A stretch of DNA of 34,271 nucleotides from contig NZ_JAURWA010000147.1 in NCBI RefSeq assembly GCF_030655195.1, positions 1 through 34,271 on the forward strand, in the 5' to 3' direction. Positions 15,309 through 23,574 of the stretch are shown here, piece by piece; position 1 is the first letter of the stretch, and each line of letters begins with the position of its first letter. The notes beneath the pieces are model-generated. The model searched no databases and had not been told where the DNA came from. It saw nothing but the letters and a program-made list of their open reading frames with translations. The stretch comes from Patulibacter sp. (GTDB taxonomy: Bacteria > Actinomycetota > Thermoleophilia > Solirubrobacterales > Solirubrobacteraceae). A program made the position numbers and the translations under genes.

Positions 15309-17456
15309 CTACAGCTGGTCGAGCCACGCCTCGTCGTCGTCGTCCAGGCCGTCGTCGCCGTCGGGGCCGGACTCGGCCTCGCGACGGCGGCGGAGGACCT
15401 CCTCGGTCTCCTCCAGCGACGGTGCGCCGAGGATGACCTGGCAGCGGGCGTGGTCGACGACGTACCGGGCCGTCTCGCCGAGGGCCTCGCCGCGGCCGCC
15501 GAGGACGCCGAGCGCCGAGCCGGTGCGCCCCGTGCGGGACCGGCCCGCGGGCGGCGGGGCGACCATGATGATCGCCTCGCAGCCGCGGCGCTCGGCCTCG
15601 TCGACGATCGCCCGGCCGTAGGAGCGAGCCCGGACCGCCGAGGTGGCGACGCGGACGCCGTCGTACTCCTCGCCCACCGCGCGGGCGCGGGCCAGCGCGG
15701 CCTTGGCCTCCGCCCGACGGCCGTCGGCGAGGGGTCCGTCGATCGGCAGCGACATCGGCAGGACGTGGATCCAGACCGCCTCGATGACCGCGTAGCCCTC
15801 CTCGAGGTCCGTCTCGTCGTCGCCGCCGGCGAGGCGTCCCGCGGTCTGGATCAGGTCGTCGTCCAGGGCGGTCCCGAGCACCGGCACGAGGATCGAGCCG
15901 TACTCGACGGGCTTGGCCTCGCGCCGCAGGGCGGCGTCCGGCACGACCACGCGGCCGCGGACCGGCAGGCGGTGCGTGCGGCGGTAGACGACGTAGGCGA
16001 CGACGCCGAAGGCCATCCAGATCAGGCCCACGGCGCGGGCCGCCGGGTGCGAGATCACGATCGAGACCCAGACCAGGCCGCTCAGCACGGCGCCGAGGAC
16101 GGCGGGGACCGGGACGGCGGCCCCGCGGACGCGGACGTTGAACGGGATGCGGTACTCCCGGGCCGCGTCGGGCTCCTTGAACCGCAGGCGCAGGATCGAG
16201 AGGTGCGCGATCGTCACGGCGGTCATCGCGCCGAACGCCATCGTGCCGACGAGCGCGTCCATGTCCCGGAACGACACGAGCACCATCGCGATCACGCCCG
16301 CGACGACGATGACCAGCCACGGGGTGCCGAAGCGCGGGTGCAGCCGGCCCAGGCGGGTCGGCATCTGCCGGTGCCGGGCGAGCTGGGCGGTGATGCGCCC
16401 CGCGCTGGAGAGCGACGCGAGCGCCATCCCGATCAGCGTGGCGGCGGCCGCGACGCCGACGACGATCTTCAGGGCGTCGACGACCGGCGAGTCCGACAGC
16501 CGGTCGACGATGCCGATCACCGGCGCGTCGACCCAGCGCTCGCCCAGCGCGGTCTCGCCGCCCTGGACGGGGAGCGCCATCAGCCCGACGAGCGAGACCC
16601 CGACGAAGAGGACGAACATCGCCACCGGGAGCGTCGCGACGAGCCGGCGCAGGTCGCGCCGGCCGACGCGCAGCTCACCCGCCAGGCCCGACGCGGACTC
16701 CAGGCCGGTGACGACGACCATCGCCGCCCCCAGACCGAAGAGGACGCCCTGCCAGTCGGGGCTCGTGCCCAGGTCGAGCCCGTCGGTGATCGACCCGGGG
16801 TCGTGCAGCAGCGCGAGCCCGAGGACGACGACCAGCACCTGCAGCAGCAGGTCGACGGCGACCACGACCGCCAGCCGCACGACCCGCGTGGCGGGGCCGC
16901 CGGCGTCACCACGGACCGCGCGGACGGTCACGAAGAGCAGGATCAGCGCGGCGAGCGCGATCTCGGTCCTGCCGTCCGAGGTCTCGTGCCAGACCACCTC
17001 GAGGTAGTTCGTCGCCGCCAGCGTCGCCGCGGCGGTCAGGAGGACGGAGTCCAGGAGGAGCGCCCAGGCGGCGACGAAGCTCCAGACCTCGTCGAACGCG
17101 TGCCGGGCGAAGGTCGGGGAGCCCGAGCGCTCGGGGTGCAGCGCCGCCCCCTCCGCGAAGGTCATGACCGCGAGCCCGAAGAGGACCGCTGCGGCGGCCA
17201 TCACGAACGGCGTCGCCCCGAGGGCGTTGCCGGCGATCGGGCCGAGGAGCAGGTAGAGGCCGCCGGCGAGGGAGGCGTAGGTGATCGCGAAGACCGTCCT
17301 CGCGCCGACGGTCCGCTGCAGCAGGCCCGCGGCACCGGAGGGCGCGCCGGTCGCGGCCCCCTCGGACCCGGAGGCACCCGTCCCGTTGCGGCCCGGACCG
17401 TCCGCGGGGCCCGGGGCGCCGGGCGCCCCGCCGGGGGCCTTCGGCGTCTCAGCCAT
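15309..17456 (-). CDS. APC-superfamily permease with C-terminal universal-stress-like domain
   Basis: This 715-residue membrane protein begins with a disordered Gly/Ala/Pro head of about 45 residues. A 12-helix APC (amino-acid permease-like) core follows to about residue 500, including FAITYASLAGGLYLLLG as helix 1 and AEGAALHPERSGSPTFARHAF, the conserved PxxGG-like loop in altered form. A soluble tail has a UspA-like fold (VEYGSILVPVLGTALDDDLI ... AIIMVAPPPAGRSRTG). Its ATP-loop glycines are not in the canonical order. It is a diverged paralogue of the permease at 17676. The start overlaps the upstream stop by 8 bases. APC proteins with USP tails include amino-acid carriers and the potassium importer KimA; the adjacent RCK pair makes cation transport plausible. 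Confidence 0.8.
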   Translation of the reverse strand: MAETPKAPGGAPGAPGPADGPGRNGTGASGSEGAATGAPSGAAGLLQRTVGARTVFAITYASLAGGLYLLLGPIAGNALGATPFVMAAAAVLFGLAVMTFAEGAALHPERSGSPTFARHAFDEVWSFVAAWALLLDSVLLTAAATLAATNYLEVVWHETSDGRTEIALAALILLFVTVRAVRGDAGGPATRVVRLAVVVAVDLLLQVLVVVLGLALLHDPGSITDGLDLGTSPDWQGVLFGLGAAMVVVTGLESASGLAGELRVGRRDLRRLVATLPVAMFVLFVGVSLVGLMALPVQGGETALGERWVDAPVIGIVDRLSDSPVVDALKIVVGVAAAATLIGMALASLSSAGRITAQLARHRQMPTRLGRLHPRFGTPWLVIVVAGVIAMVLVSFRDMDALVGTMAFGAMTAVTIAHLSILRLRFKEPDAAREYRIPFNVRVRGAAVPVPAVLGAVLSGLVWVSIVISHPAARAVGLIWMAFGVVAYVVYRRTHRLPVRGRVVVPDAALRREAKPVEYGSILVPVLGTALDDDLIQTAGRLAGGDDETDLEEGYAVIEAVWIHVLPMSLPIDGPLADGRRAEAKAALARARAVGEEYDGVRVATSAVRARSYGRAIVDEAERRGCEAIIMVAPPPAGRSRTGRTGSALGVLGGRGEALGETARYVVDHARCQVILGAPSLEETEEVLRRRREAESGPDGDDGLDDDDEAWLDQL

Positions 17457-17679
17457 CTGCGCGGTCCTCCCCCTCGTCGCGGCGGGCCACGAGCGACGCG
17501 CCGCGCCAGGCCATCCACGCCCGGCCGGCCCCGGCCGCGAAGAACAGCAGGCCGATCAGGATCCCCTGGGCGACGGGCCCACCGCCGCCCGCGATCGTGC
17601 GCACGACGATCGCGATGCCGATCAGGGCGACCAGCGACGAGAGCACGACGGTCGCGTTGCCGTAGAGCCCGCGCCTCAC
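17449..17679 (-). CDS. small two-helix membrane protein between two APC permeases
   Basis: This 76-residue protein has two hydrophobic segments (NATVVLSSLVALIGIAIVV, and GILIGLLFFAAGAGRAWMAW) joined by a glycine-rich turn, with a charged C-terminus. I do not recognise a named family. It starts at a GTG overlapping the first permease stop (GTGA), and its stop overlaps the second permease start by 8 bases. Translation of all three is therefore coupled, and it may be an accessory subunit of one or both permeases. Confidence 0.7.
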   Translation of the reverse strand: MRRGLYGNATVVLSSLVALIGIAIVVRTIAGGGGPVAQGILIGLLFFAAGAGRAWMAWRGASLVARRDEGEDRADG

Positions 17680-19586
17680 GACCGCGTCCTCTCGAGCTCG
17701 AGCACGGTCCGGGACTCGGGGTCGGACTGCAGGATGACCCGGCACGGCCGCTCGGCCATCACGGTGTCGATCGAGCGGTAGATGCTCCCCGAGCCCGCGC
17801 GCGGCGGGATCGACATGACGATTGCGCGGGCCTTCGTGGTGCGGGCGTCCTCGACGACCACGCGGCCGAACTGCCCGGCGCGGACCTTGACCCACCGCGC
17901 CTGCAGGCGGTTGCCGATCTGCAGCCGGGCCTCCTCGATCAGCGCCTCGGCCGCGCGCTCCTGCTCGGGCATCCGGGCGTCGATCGGCGAGGACTGCGGG
18001 ACGACGATCGGGACCATCAGGTAGATGCCGCGGCGGCGCTTGGCGGCCACGCGGGAGGCGGTCGCCATCGCCCCGCGGGAGTAGCGCAGGCCGAGCAGCG
18101 CGACGATCACCGACTCGTACTCCGCCTCGTGGTCGACCACGGCCTCGGGGGTGGCGATCTTGTGCGTCGTGCGGAGGTCGAGGCCCTGGTTGCGGCGGTA
18201 GAGCGGATAGATGATCAGCCCGGAGACCATCCAGCCGACGCCCGCCAGCGCGACCGCGGGGTGCAGCCCGACCACGACGACGAACGCGATGCCGGTGCCC
18301 AGGCCGCCCACGATCGCGAACAGCGGGTAGGAGACGCCGCGGATCGTGATGTTCCCCGGACCGCGGTAGGGCCGGTCGAAGTCCGGCTCGCGACGGCGCA
18401 GGGCGATCACCGAGAGGTGGGCGATCGTGAACGACAGCATCGCGCCGAACGCGTACATGTTCGACAGGAACTCGGCCTGGCCCGGGATCACCGCGAGGGC
18501 CGCGAGGCCGGAGAACAGCAGGATCCCGACCCACGGCGTGCCGAAGCGCGGGTGCAGCGTCCGGAGGCCGTCGGGCATCTGCCGGTGGACGCCCATCGAG
18601 TACACCAGGCGCGACACCCCGATCACCCCGGCGTTGGTGGCGAGGAAGAGGATCGTCGCGGCGAGCAGGCCGACGTAGATCTGGGTCGGCTGCTGCAGGA
18701 AGCCGAGCTCCATGTTCTTCACGACGCCGAGGATCGGGTCGCCCGCGAAGCCGCCCTGGTCCTCCGGGAGCCCCAGGAGCGTCGAGTACTGCCCGTCGGC
18801 GCCCTTCGTCACCGGCAGCGCGGAGAGGGCGACCATCGGCAGGAACGCGTAGATGGCGAAGACGGCGATCACGACGCGCTTGATCGCGGCGGGCACCGTG
18901 GTGCCGGCGTCCCTGGCCTCCTCCGCCATGTTCGAGATCGTCTCGATGCCGGTGTAGGCGACCATGCCGATCGGGATCGCGATCAGGAAGTCCTTCCACT
19001 CCGGGGCCACGCCGAGCTGGACGTTGTCGATCAGCGTCTCGGGCGAGAACACGAGGAACATGCCCAGGCCGACGAGCAGCACCTGCGTGAGGAAGTCGGT
19101 GACGGCGAGGGCGATGTTGACCCCGGCGGACTCCTTCGCGCCGACGATGTTGATGGTCGCCAGGACGCCGATCACGGCGATCGCGAAGATCACGTCGCCG
19201 GGGGCGCTGCGCAGGAACTCCAGCGGCTCGAACAGACCGCCGATGTAGTGCGGCACGAAGTACGAGCTGATCGCGATCGTGATCGTGTAGTTGAGCATCT
19301 GGCCCCACGCCGCGAAGAACGACCAGAACTCGTTGAAGGCGCGGCGCGCGAAGCTCGAGGAGCCGCCGGCCTCGGGGTACATCGAGGTCGCCTCGGCGTA
19401 CGTGGCGGCCGTGAGGTAGAAGATCACGCCCGTGATCAGGAAGACGACGGGCGTCAGACCGAGCGCGAAGCCGGCGACCAGCCCGAGGGCGTAGTAGATG
19501 GACGACCCGACGTTGCCGTAGGCCGTCGAGAAGAGCGCGTTGGTCCCGAGGACGCGCTGGAGTCCGTGGAGTCGGCGTTCGGCCAT
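17676..19586 (-). CDS. APC-superfamily permease with C-terminal universal-stress-like domain
   Basis: This 636-residue protein has a 12-helix APC core to about residue 465. It starts LFSTAYGNVGSSIYYALG (unwound helix 1) and has MYPEAGGSSSFARRAF, the conserved loop after helix 2. A UspA-like tail runs from about 485 to the end (EYESVIVALLG ... RAIVMSIPPRAGSGSIYRS). It has the intact PxxGG loop that is altered in its paralogue, so it is probably the more typical carrier. It is first in a three-gene coupled unit. The order permease next to an RCK pair matches mycobacterial Rv2690c-ceoB-ceoC as I remember it. The substrate may be an amino acid or potassium. The -10 TAGACT is 12 bases upstream of the ATG. 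Confidence 0.85.
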   Translation of the reverse strand: MAERRLHGLQRVLGTNALFSTAYGNVGSSIYYALGLVAGFALGLTPVVFLITGVIFYLTAATYAEATSMYPEAGGSSSFARRAFNEFWSFFAAWGQMLNYTITIAISSYFVPHYIGGLFEPLEFLRSAPGDVIFAIAVIGVLATINIVGAKESAGVNIALAVTDFLTQVLLVGLGMFLVFSPETLIDNVQLGVAPEWKDFLIAIPIGMVAYTGIETISNMAEEARDAGTTVPAAIKRVVIAVFAIYAFLPMVALSALPVTKGADGQYSTLLGLPEDQGGFAGDPILGVVKNMELGFLQQPTQIYVGLLAATILFLATNAGVIGVSRLVYSMGVHRQMPDGLRTLHPRFGTPWVGILLFSGLAALAVIPGQAEFLSNMYAFGAMLSFTIAHLSVIALRRREPDFDRPYRGPGNITIRGVSYPLFAIVGGLGTGIAFVVVVGLHPAVALAGVGWMVSGLIIYPLYRRNQGLDLRTTHKIATPEAVVDHEAEYESVIVALLGLRYSRGAMATASRVAAKRRRGIYLMVPIVVPQSSPIDARMPEQERAAEALIEEARLQIGNRLQARWVKVRAGQFGRVVVEDARTTKARAIVMSIPPRAGSGSIYRSIDTVMAERPCRVILQSDPESRTVLELERTRS

Positions 19587-19598
19587 GGCCGGTGCGGC

Positions 19599-19604
19599 AG
19601 TCTA
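19599..19604 (-). promoter_or_regulatory. -10 element of the APC permease operon
   Basis: TAGACT on the minus strand ends 12 bases before the ATG at 19586, giving a leader of only a few bases. The same hexamer precedes tsaE at 25605-25610. Confidence 0.4.
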
Positions 19605-19632
19605 CGCCGGTCCGCGGCCGGAGCTGCGCGTC

Positions 19633-19655
19633 GTCCCCGGAACGCTGGTGGGGAC
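19633..19655 (-). terminator. possible terminator after the DUF1844-like gene
   Basis: GTCCCC (19633-19638) and GGGGAC (19650-19655) can pair across an 11-base loop, within the 122-base gap between the DUF1844-like stop and the permease start. The stem is short, so confidence is low. Confidence 0.3.
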
Positions 19656-19708
19656 GGGGATCGCGCCCACCCCGGAGGACCGGGGCGGGACGCGGCCCGT
19701 CGGGCGGG

Positions 19709-20182
19709 CTACTGCCCGGGGACCCAGAGCCGGCCGCCGCCGGGGCCCTCGGGCTCCGGCTTGCCGCCGCCGGTCGAGCTGGGGCCGCCGGGCTGGCCCG
19801 GGGCGGGCGTGCCGGCCTGCTGGGCGAAGGCGACCTGCAGCTGCGAGAGCGCCTGGTCGACCTGGCTCGCGTTGGGGCCGAGCAGCGGTGCGGCGAGGGG
19901 CTGCAGCGCGCGGATGACCTCGATGGCCAGGCCGAGCTGGTCGAGGTCGGGCGCGCCGGCCTCCTCGGCGCTGCCGGCGAGGCCCGCGCGGCGACCGCCG
20001 AGCTCGATGAAGCTGGCCAGCGACTGGACGAGGACCTCCTCGACGCGGATGTTCCGCATCTGCTCCTCGTACGCCGCCATCATCTCCTCCTGGGTGGGCT
20101 GCGGGCCGCCGTCCTGCTGCGGGCCGCCGTCCTGCTGCGGGTCCTCGGCGTCGGGCTGTCCGGTCGGGTCCTGGGTGCTCAC
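19709..20182 (-). CDS. DUF1844-like small protein of unknown function
   Basis: This 157-residue soluble protein has a Gln/Asp/Pro/Gly-rich N-terminus, a helical core (EEVLVQSLASFIELGGRRA, then LGLAIEVIRALQPLAAPL and ASQVDQALSQLQVAF) and a Gly/Pro-rich tail. The core resembles the short DUF1844 family in order (SLA-x-LG helix, gap, two helices) but I make that match by eye only. Its GTG start overlaps the ligase stop (GTGA). An exact 18-base direct repeat at 20101-20136 gives two copies of the QQDGGP hexamer near the N-terminus. No function can be assigned; similar proteins are widespread beside housekeeping genes. Confidence 0.7.
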   Translation of the reverse strand: MSTQDPTGQPDAEDPQQDGGPQQDGGPQPTQEEMMAAYEEQMRNIRVEEVLVQSLASFIELGGRRAGLAGSAEEAGAPDLDQLGLAIEVIRALQPLAAPLLGPNASQVDQALSQLQVAFAQQAGTPAPGQPGGPSSTGGGKPEPEGPGGGRLWVPGQ

Positions 20183-21360
20183 GTGGATCGCTCCTGTGCG
20201 TCGTCGTCGTCGGGGGAAGCCGGGTAGGTCGCCTGGGTCTCTGCGACGGCGGCCGCGAAGGCCTCCGCCGGCGAGGCCCCGTCCGCGACGCGGTCGCGCT
20301 GACGCTCGGCGCCGTTGCGCTCCGGGAACACGGGGTCGATGCCCTGCTCGGCGCGGACCGGTGCGGTCCAGGCCAGCAGGCGGTCCAGGGCGCCGGCCGA
20401 CGGGTACTCCTCGCGGGCGTCCCAGTCCACGAGGCGCCCGGAGCGGCCGTTGCGGATCGCGCGCCAGAGGTTCTCCTCGATCAGGCGCGCCGGGAGGTGC
20501 TCGACCGGGCGGCCCTCGTCGTGGTCCCGGGCGGCCTGCAGCGCGCAGGCGACGATCAGGCCGGTCAGGGCCTCGGACTCCTCGGCGGTGCTCTGGGCGT
20601 CGCAGATGCGGATCTCGACGGTGCCGAAGGAGATGTGCGGCCGGACGGACCACCAGACCTGCGTGTACTCCTGGATCGAGTCCGTCGCCTGCAGCAGCTC
20701 GACGTAGGAGCAGAACGCGCGCCACGAGCCGAAGGCGTCCGGGACGCCGCAGCGCGGGAACGACTTGGTGAACGTCTGGGTCCGGGCCGAGTGCAGGCCG
20801 GTGTCCAGGCCGTCGACGAACGGGGAGTTGGACGAGAGCGCCAGCAGCATCGGCAGGACGGGGCGCAGCCGGTCGCAGACCGCGATCGCGCGGTCGGGGT
20901 CGCGGATGCCGACGTGCACGTGCAGCGAGAACGTCGCGTTGCGGCGGGCGACCCAGCGCAGCCCGTCGACGACGCGGCGGTAGTGCTCCGTGTCGATGAA
21001 CGTCTGGTGGCGGTAGTCGTCCCAGGGGTGCGTGCCGGTGGCGCCCAGGCGGATGCCCATCCGCGAGGCGTGGGCGAAGAGCCCGTCGCGGTGGACCCGC
21101 TGTGCCTCCAGCGCCTCGCCGAGGTTCTCGCCCCGGCCCGAGCGGATCTCGATCTCCGTGCGGATCAGCTCCCCGGCGACGGAGACCGCGAGGACCGGGT
21201 CCTGGGCCGTCGAGGCGCTGAGCTCCTCGAAGCGGGGGACGAGGTCGAGGGTGGACTCGTCGAGGAGCATGAACTCCTCCTCGATCCCCACCGTCCCGTC
21301 GGTCCCGGTGGCGTACGCGGCGGTGGCCGCGGGCAGGTCGATGGCGGCGTCGGCGCCCAT
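20179..21360 (-). CDS. glutamate-cysteine ligase family 2 (GCS2, YbdK/EgtA-like carboxylate-amine ligase)
   Basis: This 393-residue cytosolic ATP-dependent ligase would join glutamate to cysteine or a related amine. Family marks are VGIEEEFMLLD (about residues 24-34, metal/glutamate site), the RSGRGENLGEA segment, LHVHVGIRDPDRAI and EIRICDAQSTAEES. Length is normal for YbdK-type enzymes. Actinobacteria without glutathione use such ligases for gamma-glutamylcysteine or ergothioneine precursors; which applies here is not visible. It lies 40 bases downstream of the glutaredoxin-Rex gene and is coupled by GTGA to the DUF1844-like gene, so the three probably share a transcript. A short inverted repeat GCTCG/CGAGC sits in the gap before it. 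Confidence 0.85.
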   Translation of the reverse strand: MGADAAIDLPAATAAYATGTDGTVGIEEEFMLLDESTLDLVPRFEELSASTAQDPVLAVSVAGELIRTEIEIRSGRGENLGEALEAQRVHRDGLFAHASRMGIRLGATGTHPWDDYRHQTFIDTEHYRRVVDGLRWVARRNATFSLHVHVGIRDPDRAIAVCDRLRPVLPMLLALSSNSPFVDGLDTGLHSARTQTFTKSFPRCGVPDAFGSWRAFCSYVELLQATDSIQEYTQVWWSVRPHISFGTVEIRICDAQSTAEESEALTGLIVACALQAARDHDEGRPVEHLPARLIEENLWRAIRNGRSGRLVDWDAREEYPSAGALDRLLAWTAPVRAEQGIDPVFPERNGAERQRDRVADGASPAEAFAAAVAETQATYPASPDDDDAQERST

Positions 21361-21400
21361 CAGCGGGCGGCCTTCGCGCTCGTCTCGAGCAAATGGATCA

Positions 21401-22477
21401 CTAGGCGAGGTAGTAGTACAGGGCGTGGAGCAGGTCCACGGCGGGGCTCGACGTGTGCACCGTCACCTCGGGAGGCGTGCGGAGCAGGGTGCCGCTGTAG
21501 TTGAAGATGATCTGGACGCCGGCGTCCACGAGCTCGTCCGCGAGGCTCTGTGCGGCCTTCGCCGGCGACGCGATGACCCCGACGACGACCTCGTTCTCGC
21601 GCACGACGTCGACGAGGTGCCGGACGTCGCCGATCGTCAGGTCGCCGATCGGGGTGCCGATCTTCCCCGGGTCGTTGTCGAGCACGGCCACGACGTCGAA
21701 GCCGTGGTCGGCGAAGACGTCGGACCCGGCGATCGCGCGGCCGAGGTGGCCCGCGCCGAGCAGCACGATGCCGACGTGCGTGCTCGTGTGCAGGATCGAG
21801 CGGATCTTGACGACCAGTTCCTCGACGTCGTAGCCGACCCCGCGCTTGCCGAAGCGGCCGAAGCCGGAGAGGTCGCGCCGGATCTGCGTCGAGTTGACGT
21901 GCGTGTGGGCGGAGAGCTCCTGCGAGCTCATCGTCCCGCGGCCCATCTTGCGGGCCTGGGTGAGCGTCTGCAGGTAGCGCGAGAGGCGCTCGGCCTGGCC
22001 GACGCCCAGGCGGACCTCGGGGACGACGGGCTCGGCGGGCGCGTCGGACTCGATCTCGGTGGTCGTGACGACGTCGCCGGCGTCGATCACCGGGGCGGCG
22101 GGGCGGGCGATCGGCCGCAGGGGCTGGGCGGCGATGCGCCGCGCGGCGACCGCCGAGAGCGGCGTGGCCGTCGAGGAGCCCCGGACGCCCTCGGCCCCGC
22201 CGACGGCGGCACGGCGGGCCTGGACGTCGCGCACGGCGCTCAGGACGCGCCCGGCGTCGACGGCGAAGTCGCAGAGCTCCTCGCCGGCGACCGCGACGAC
22301 GGGGATCCGCTCGAGGTAGCGGGCGTGCAGGCGGTCGTCGCGCTCGATGTCGACCGTGCGGACGGTGAACGGCTCCTGCTCGCGCAGCACCTCGAGGTCC
22401 GCCAGCGCGTCGGCGCACAGGTGGCAGCCGTCGCGCAGGAACACGACGACCTCGATGGGCGGGGCGGGCACCTCCAT
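21401..22477 (-). CDS. rex: glutaredoxin-like domain fused to redox-sensing repressor Rex
   Basis: This 358-residue protein has two recognisable parts. Residues 8-82 form a glutaredoxin-like (DUF836-type) domain with FLRDGCHLC (Cys18, Cys21), a cis-Pro-like RIPVVAV and a third Cys at 69. An Ala/Pro-rich linker (about 83-160) follows. Residues 161-358 are a complete Rex: winged helix with SSQELSAHTHVNSTQIRRDL and GFGKRGVGYDVEEL, Rossmann loop LLGAGHLGRA (240-249), acidic VLDNDP, ASPAKAAQ, and the C-terminal swap helix HALYYYL. Rex binds DNA when NADH is low relative to NAD+. The frame is open throughout with no stop or shift. In related actinobacteria the two domains are, as I recall, neighbouring genes. 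The ATG at 22477 has no clear upstream signals. Confidence 0.9.
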   Translation of the reverse strand: MEVPAPPIEVVVFLRDGCHLCADALADLEVLREQEPFTVRTVDIERDDRLHARYLERIPVVAVAGEELCDFAVDAGRVLSAVRDVQARRAAVGGAEGVRGSSTATPLSAVAARRIAAQPLRPIARPAAPVIDAGDVVTTTEIESDAPAEPVVPEVRLGVGQAERLSRYLQTLTQARKMGRGTMSSQELSAHTHVNSTQIRRDLSGFGRFGKRGVGYDVEELVVKIRSILHTSTHVGIVLLGAGHLGRAIAGSDVFADHGFDVVAVLDNDPGKIGTPIGDLTIGDVRHLVDVVRENEVVVGVIASPAKAAQSLADELVDAGVQIIFNYSGTLLRTPPEVTVHTSSPAVDLLHALYYYLA

Positions 22478-22575
22478 AGGTTCTCATGCACGGCCGCCCG
22501 GGCGGTGGCTCGGGGGCGACGGGGCCGGCGTGTCGTCCCGGCCGGTCGGCCCCCGACGCGCGGGCGGCGGGGCGC

Positions 22576-23574
22576 TCAGCGCGCGGCGGCGGTCCGTCGC
22601 TGCCCGGTGGCGTAGGCCTCGAGCCCGGCGACGTCGGCCTCCGCGAGCGCCGGGCGGTGGCGGGCCACGGCGGCGATCATCGCGGCGTTGTCGGTGCAGA
22701 GGGAGCGGTCGGGGATCGCCACCTCGGCGTCCAGCGCGCGGAGCCGCTCGCGCAGCGGACCGTTGGCCGCGACGCCCCCGCCGACGGCCAGGCGCCGCAG
22801 GCCGGTCGCCCGCAGCGCCCGCTCGACGCGGACGGCGAGGGTCTCGACGACCGCCCGCTGGTACGACGCGGCGAGGTCGGCGCGGCGGGCCGACGCCTCC
22901 TCGTCGCCGAGGTCCCGCACCTTGTAGAGCAGCGAGGTCTTCAGCCCCGAGAACGAGCAGTCGAGACCCTGGACCTTCGCGCCCGTGGGGAACGCGAACG
23001 CGGTCGGGTCGCCGTCGGCGGCGAGGCGCTCGAGCGCGGGCCCTCCCGGGTACGGCAGGCCGAGCAGGCGGGCGCCCTTGTCGATGGCCTCCCCCGCGGC
23101 GTCGTCGAGCGTGCCGCCGAGCTCCTCGATCGTGCCGGCGTCGTCCACGCGGGAGAGGAACGTGTGGCCGCCCGAGGCGACGAGCGCGACGAACGGCGGC
23201 TCGAACGACACGGGCTGCAGCGTGCACGCCAGCAGGTGGCCCTCGAGGTGGTCGACGGCGATCAGCGGCAGCCCGCGACCGACCGCGATCGCCTTCGCGG
23301 TCTGCAGGCCGACGAGCAGCGCACCCACGAGCCCCGGGCCGCGGGTGACGGCGACGCGGGTCACGTCGTCCAGGGTAATCCCGGCGGTGCGGAGCGCGTC
23401 GGCGACGACGAGGTCGCAGCGCTCGGCGTGGGCGCGGGCGGCGAGCTCGGGGACGACGCCGCCGTACGCGTCGTGGATCCCCTGGCTGGAGATGACGTTG
23501 GAGCGGATCTCGCCGTCGTCGGTGACGACGGCCGCGCACGTGTCGTCGCAGCTGGTCTCGATCGCGAGGATCAC
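22576..23574 (-). CDS. tsaD: tRNA threonylcarbamoyladenosine (t6A) transferase TsaD
   Basis: This 332-residue catalytic subunit transfers the threonylcarbamoyl group to A37 of tRNAs reading ANN codons. It has the ASKHA fold with ILAIETSCDDT at the start. The metal-binding HxxxH is HLEGH (His109, His113), with VASGGHTFL, FSGLKT, GGGVAANGPLR and a CTDNAAMIA C-terminus, all diagnostic. Length is normal. The GTG start overlaps the rimI stop (GTGA). It is last in the tsaE-tsaB-rimI-tsaD unit, with a 98-base gap before the glutaredoxin-Rex gene. Confidence 0.95.
   Translation of the reverse strand: MILAIETSCDDTCAAVVTDDGEIRSNVISSQGIHDAYGGVVPELAARAHAERCDLVVADALRTAGITLDDVTRVAVTRGPGLVGALLVGLQTAKAIAVGRGLPLIAVDHLEGHLLACTLQPVSFEPPFVALVASGGHTFLSRVDDAGTIEELGGTLDDAAGEAIDKGARLLGLPYPGGPALERLAADGDPTAFAFPTGAKVQGLDCSFSGLKTSLLYKVRDLGDEEASARRADLAASYQRAVVETLAVRVERALRATGLRRLAVGGGVAANGPLRERLRALDAEVAIPDRSLCTDNAAMIAAVARHRPALAEADVAGLEAYATGQRRTAAAR

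Noticed and set aside
15045..20771. Very long plus-strand open frame opposite the permeases
   Set aside because: It is antisense to well-supported genes, low-complexity (Asp/Arg/His/Gly/Val rich) and matches the stop-poor shadow frames produced by G/C-biased codons.
22478..22575. Rex operator or promoter upstream of the fusion gene
   Set aside because: I found only a CCGCCCGGGCGG palindrome at 22494-22505 and no Rex-like site or clear -10 box; the palindrome may simply be a tsaD terminator element.
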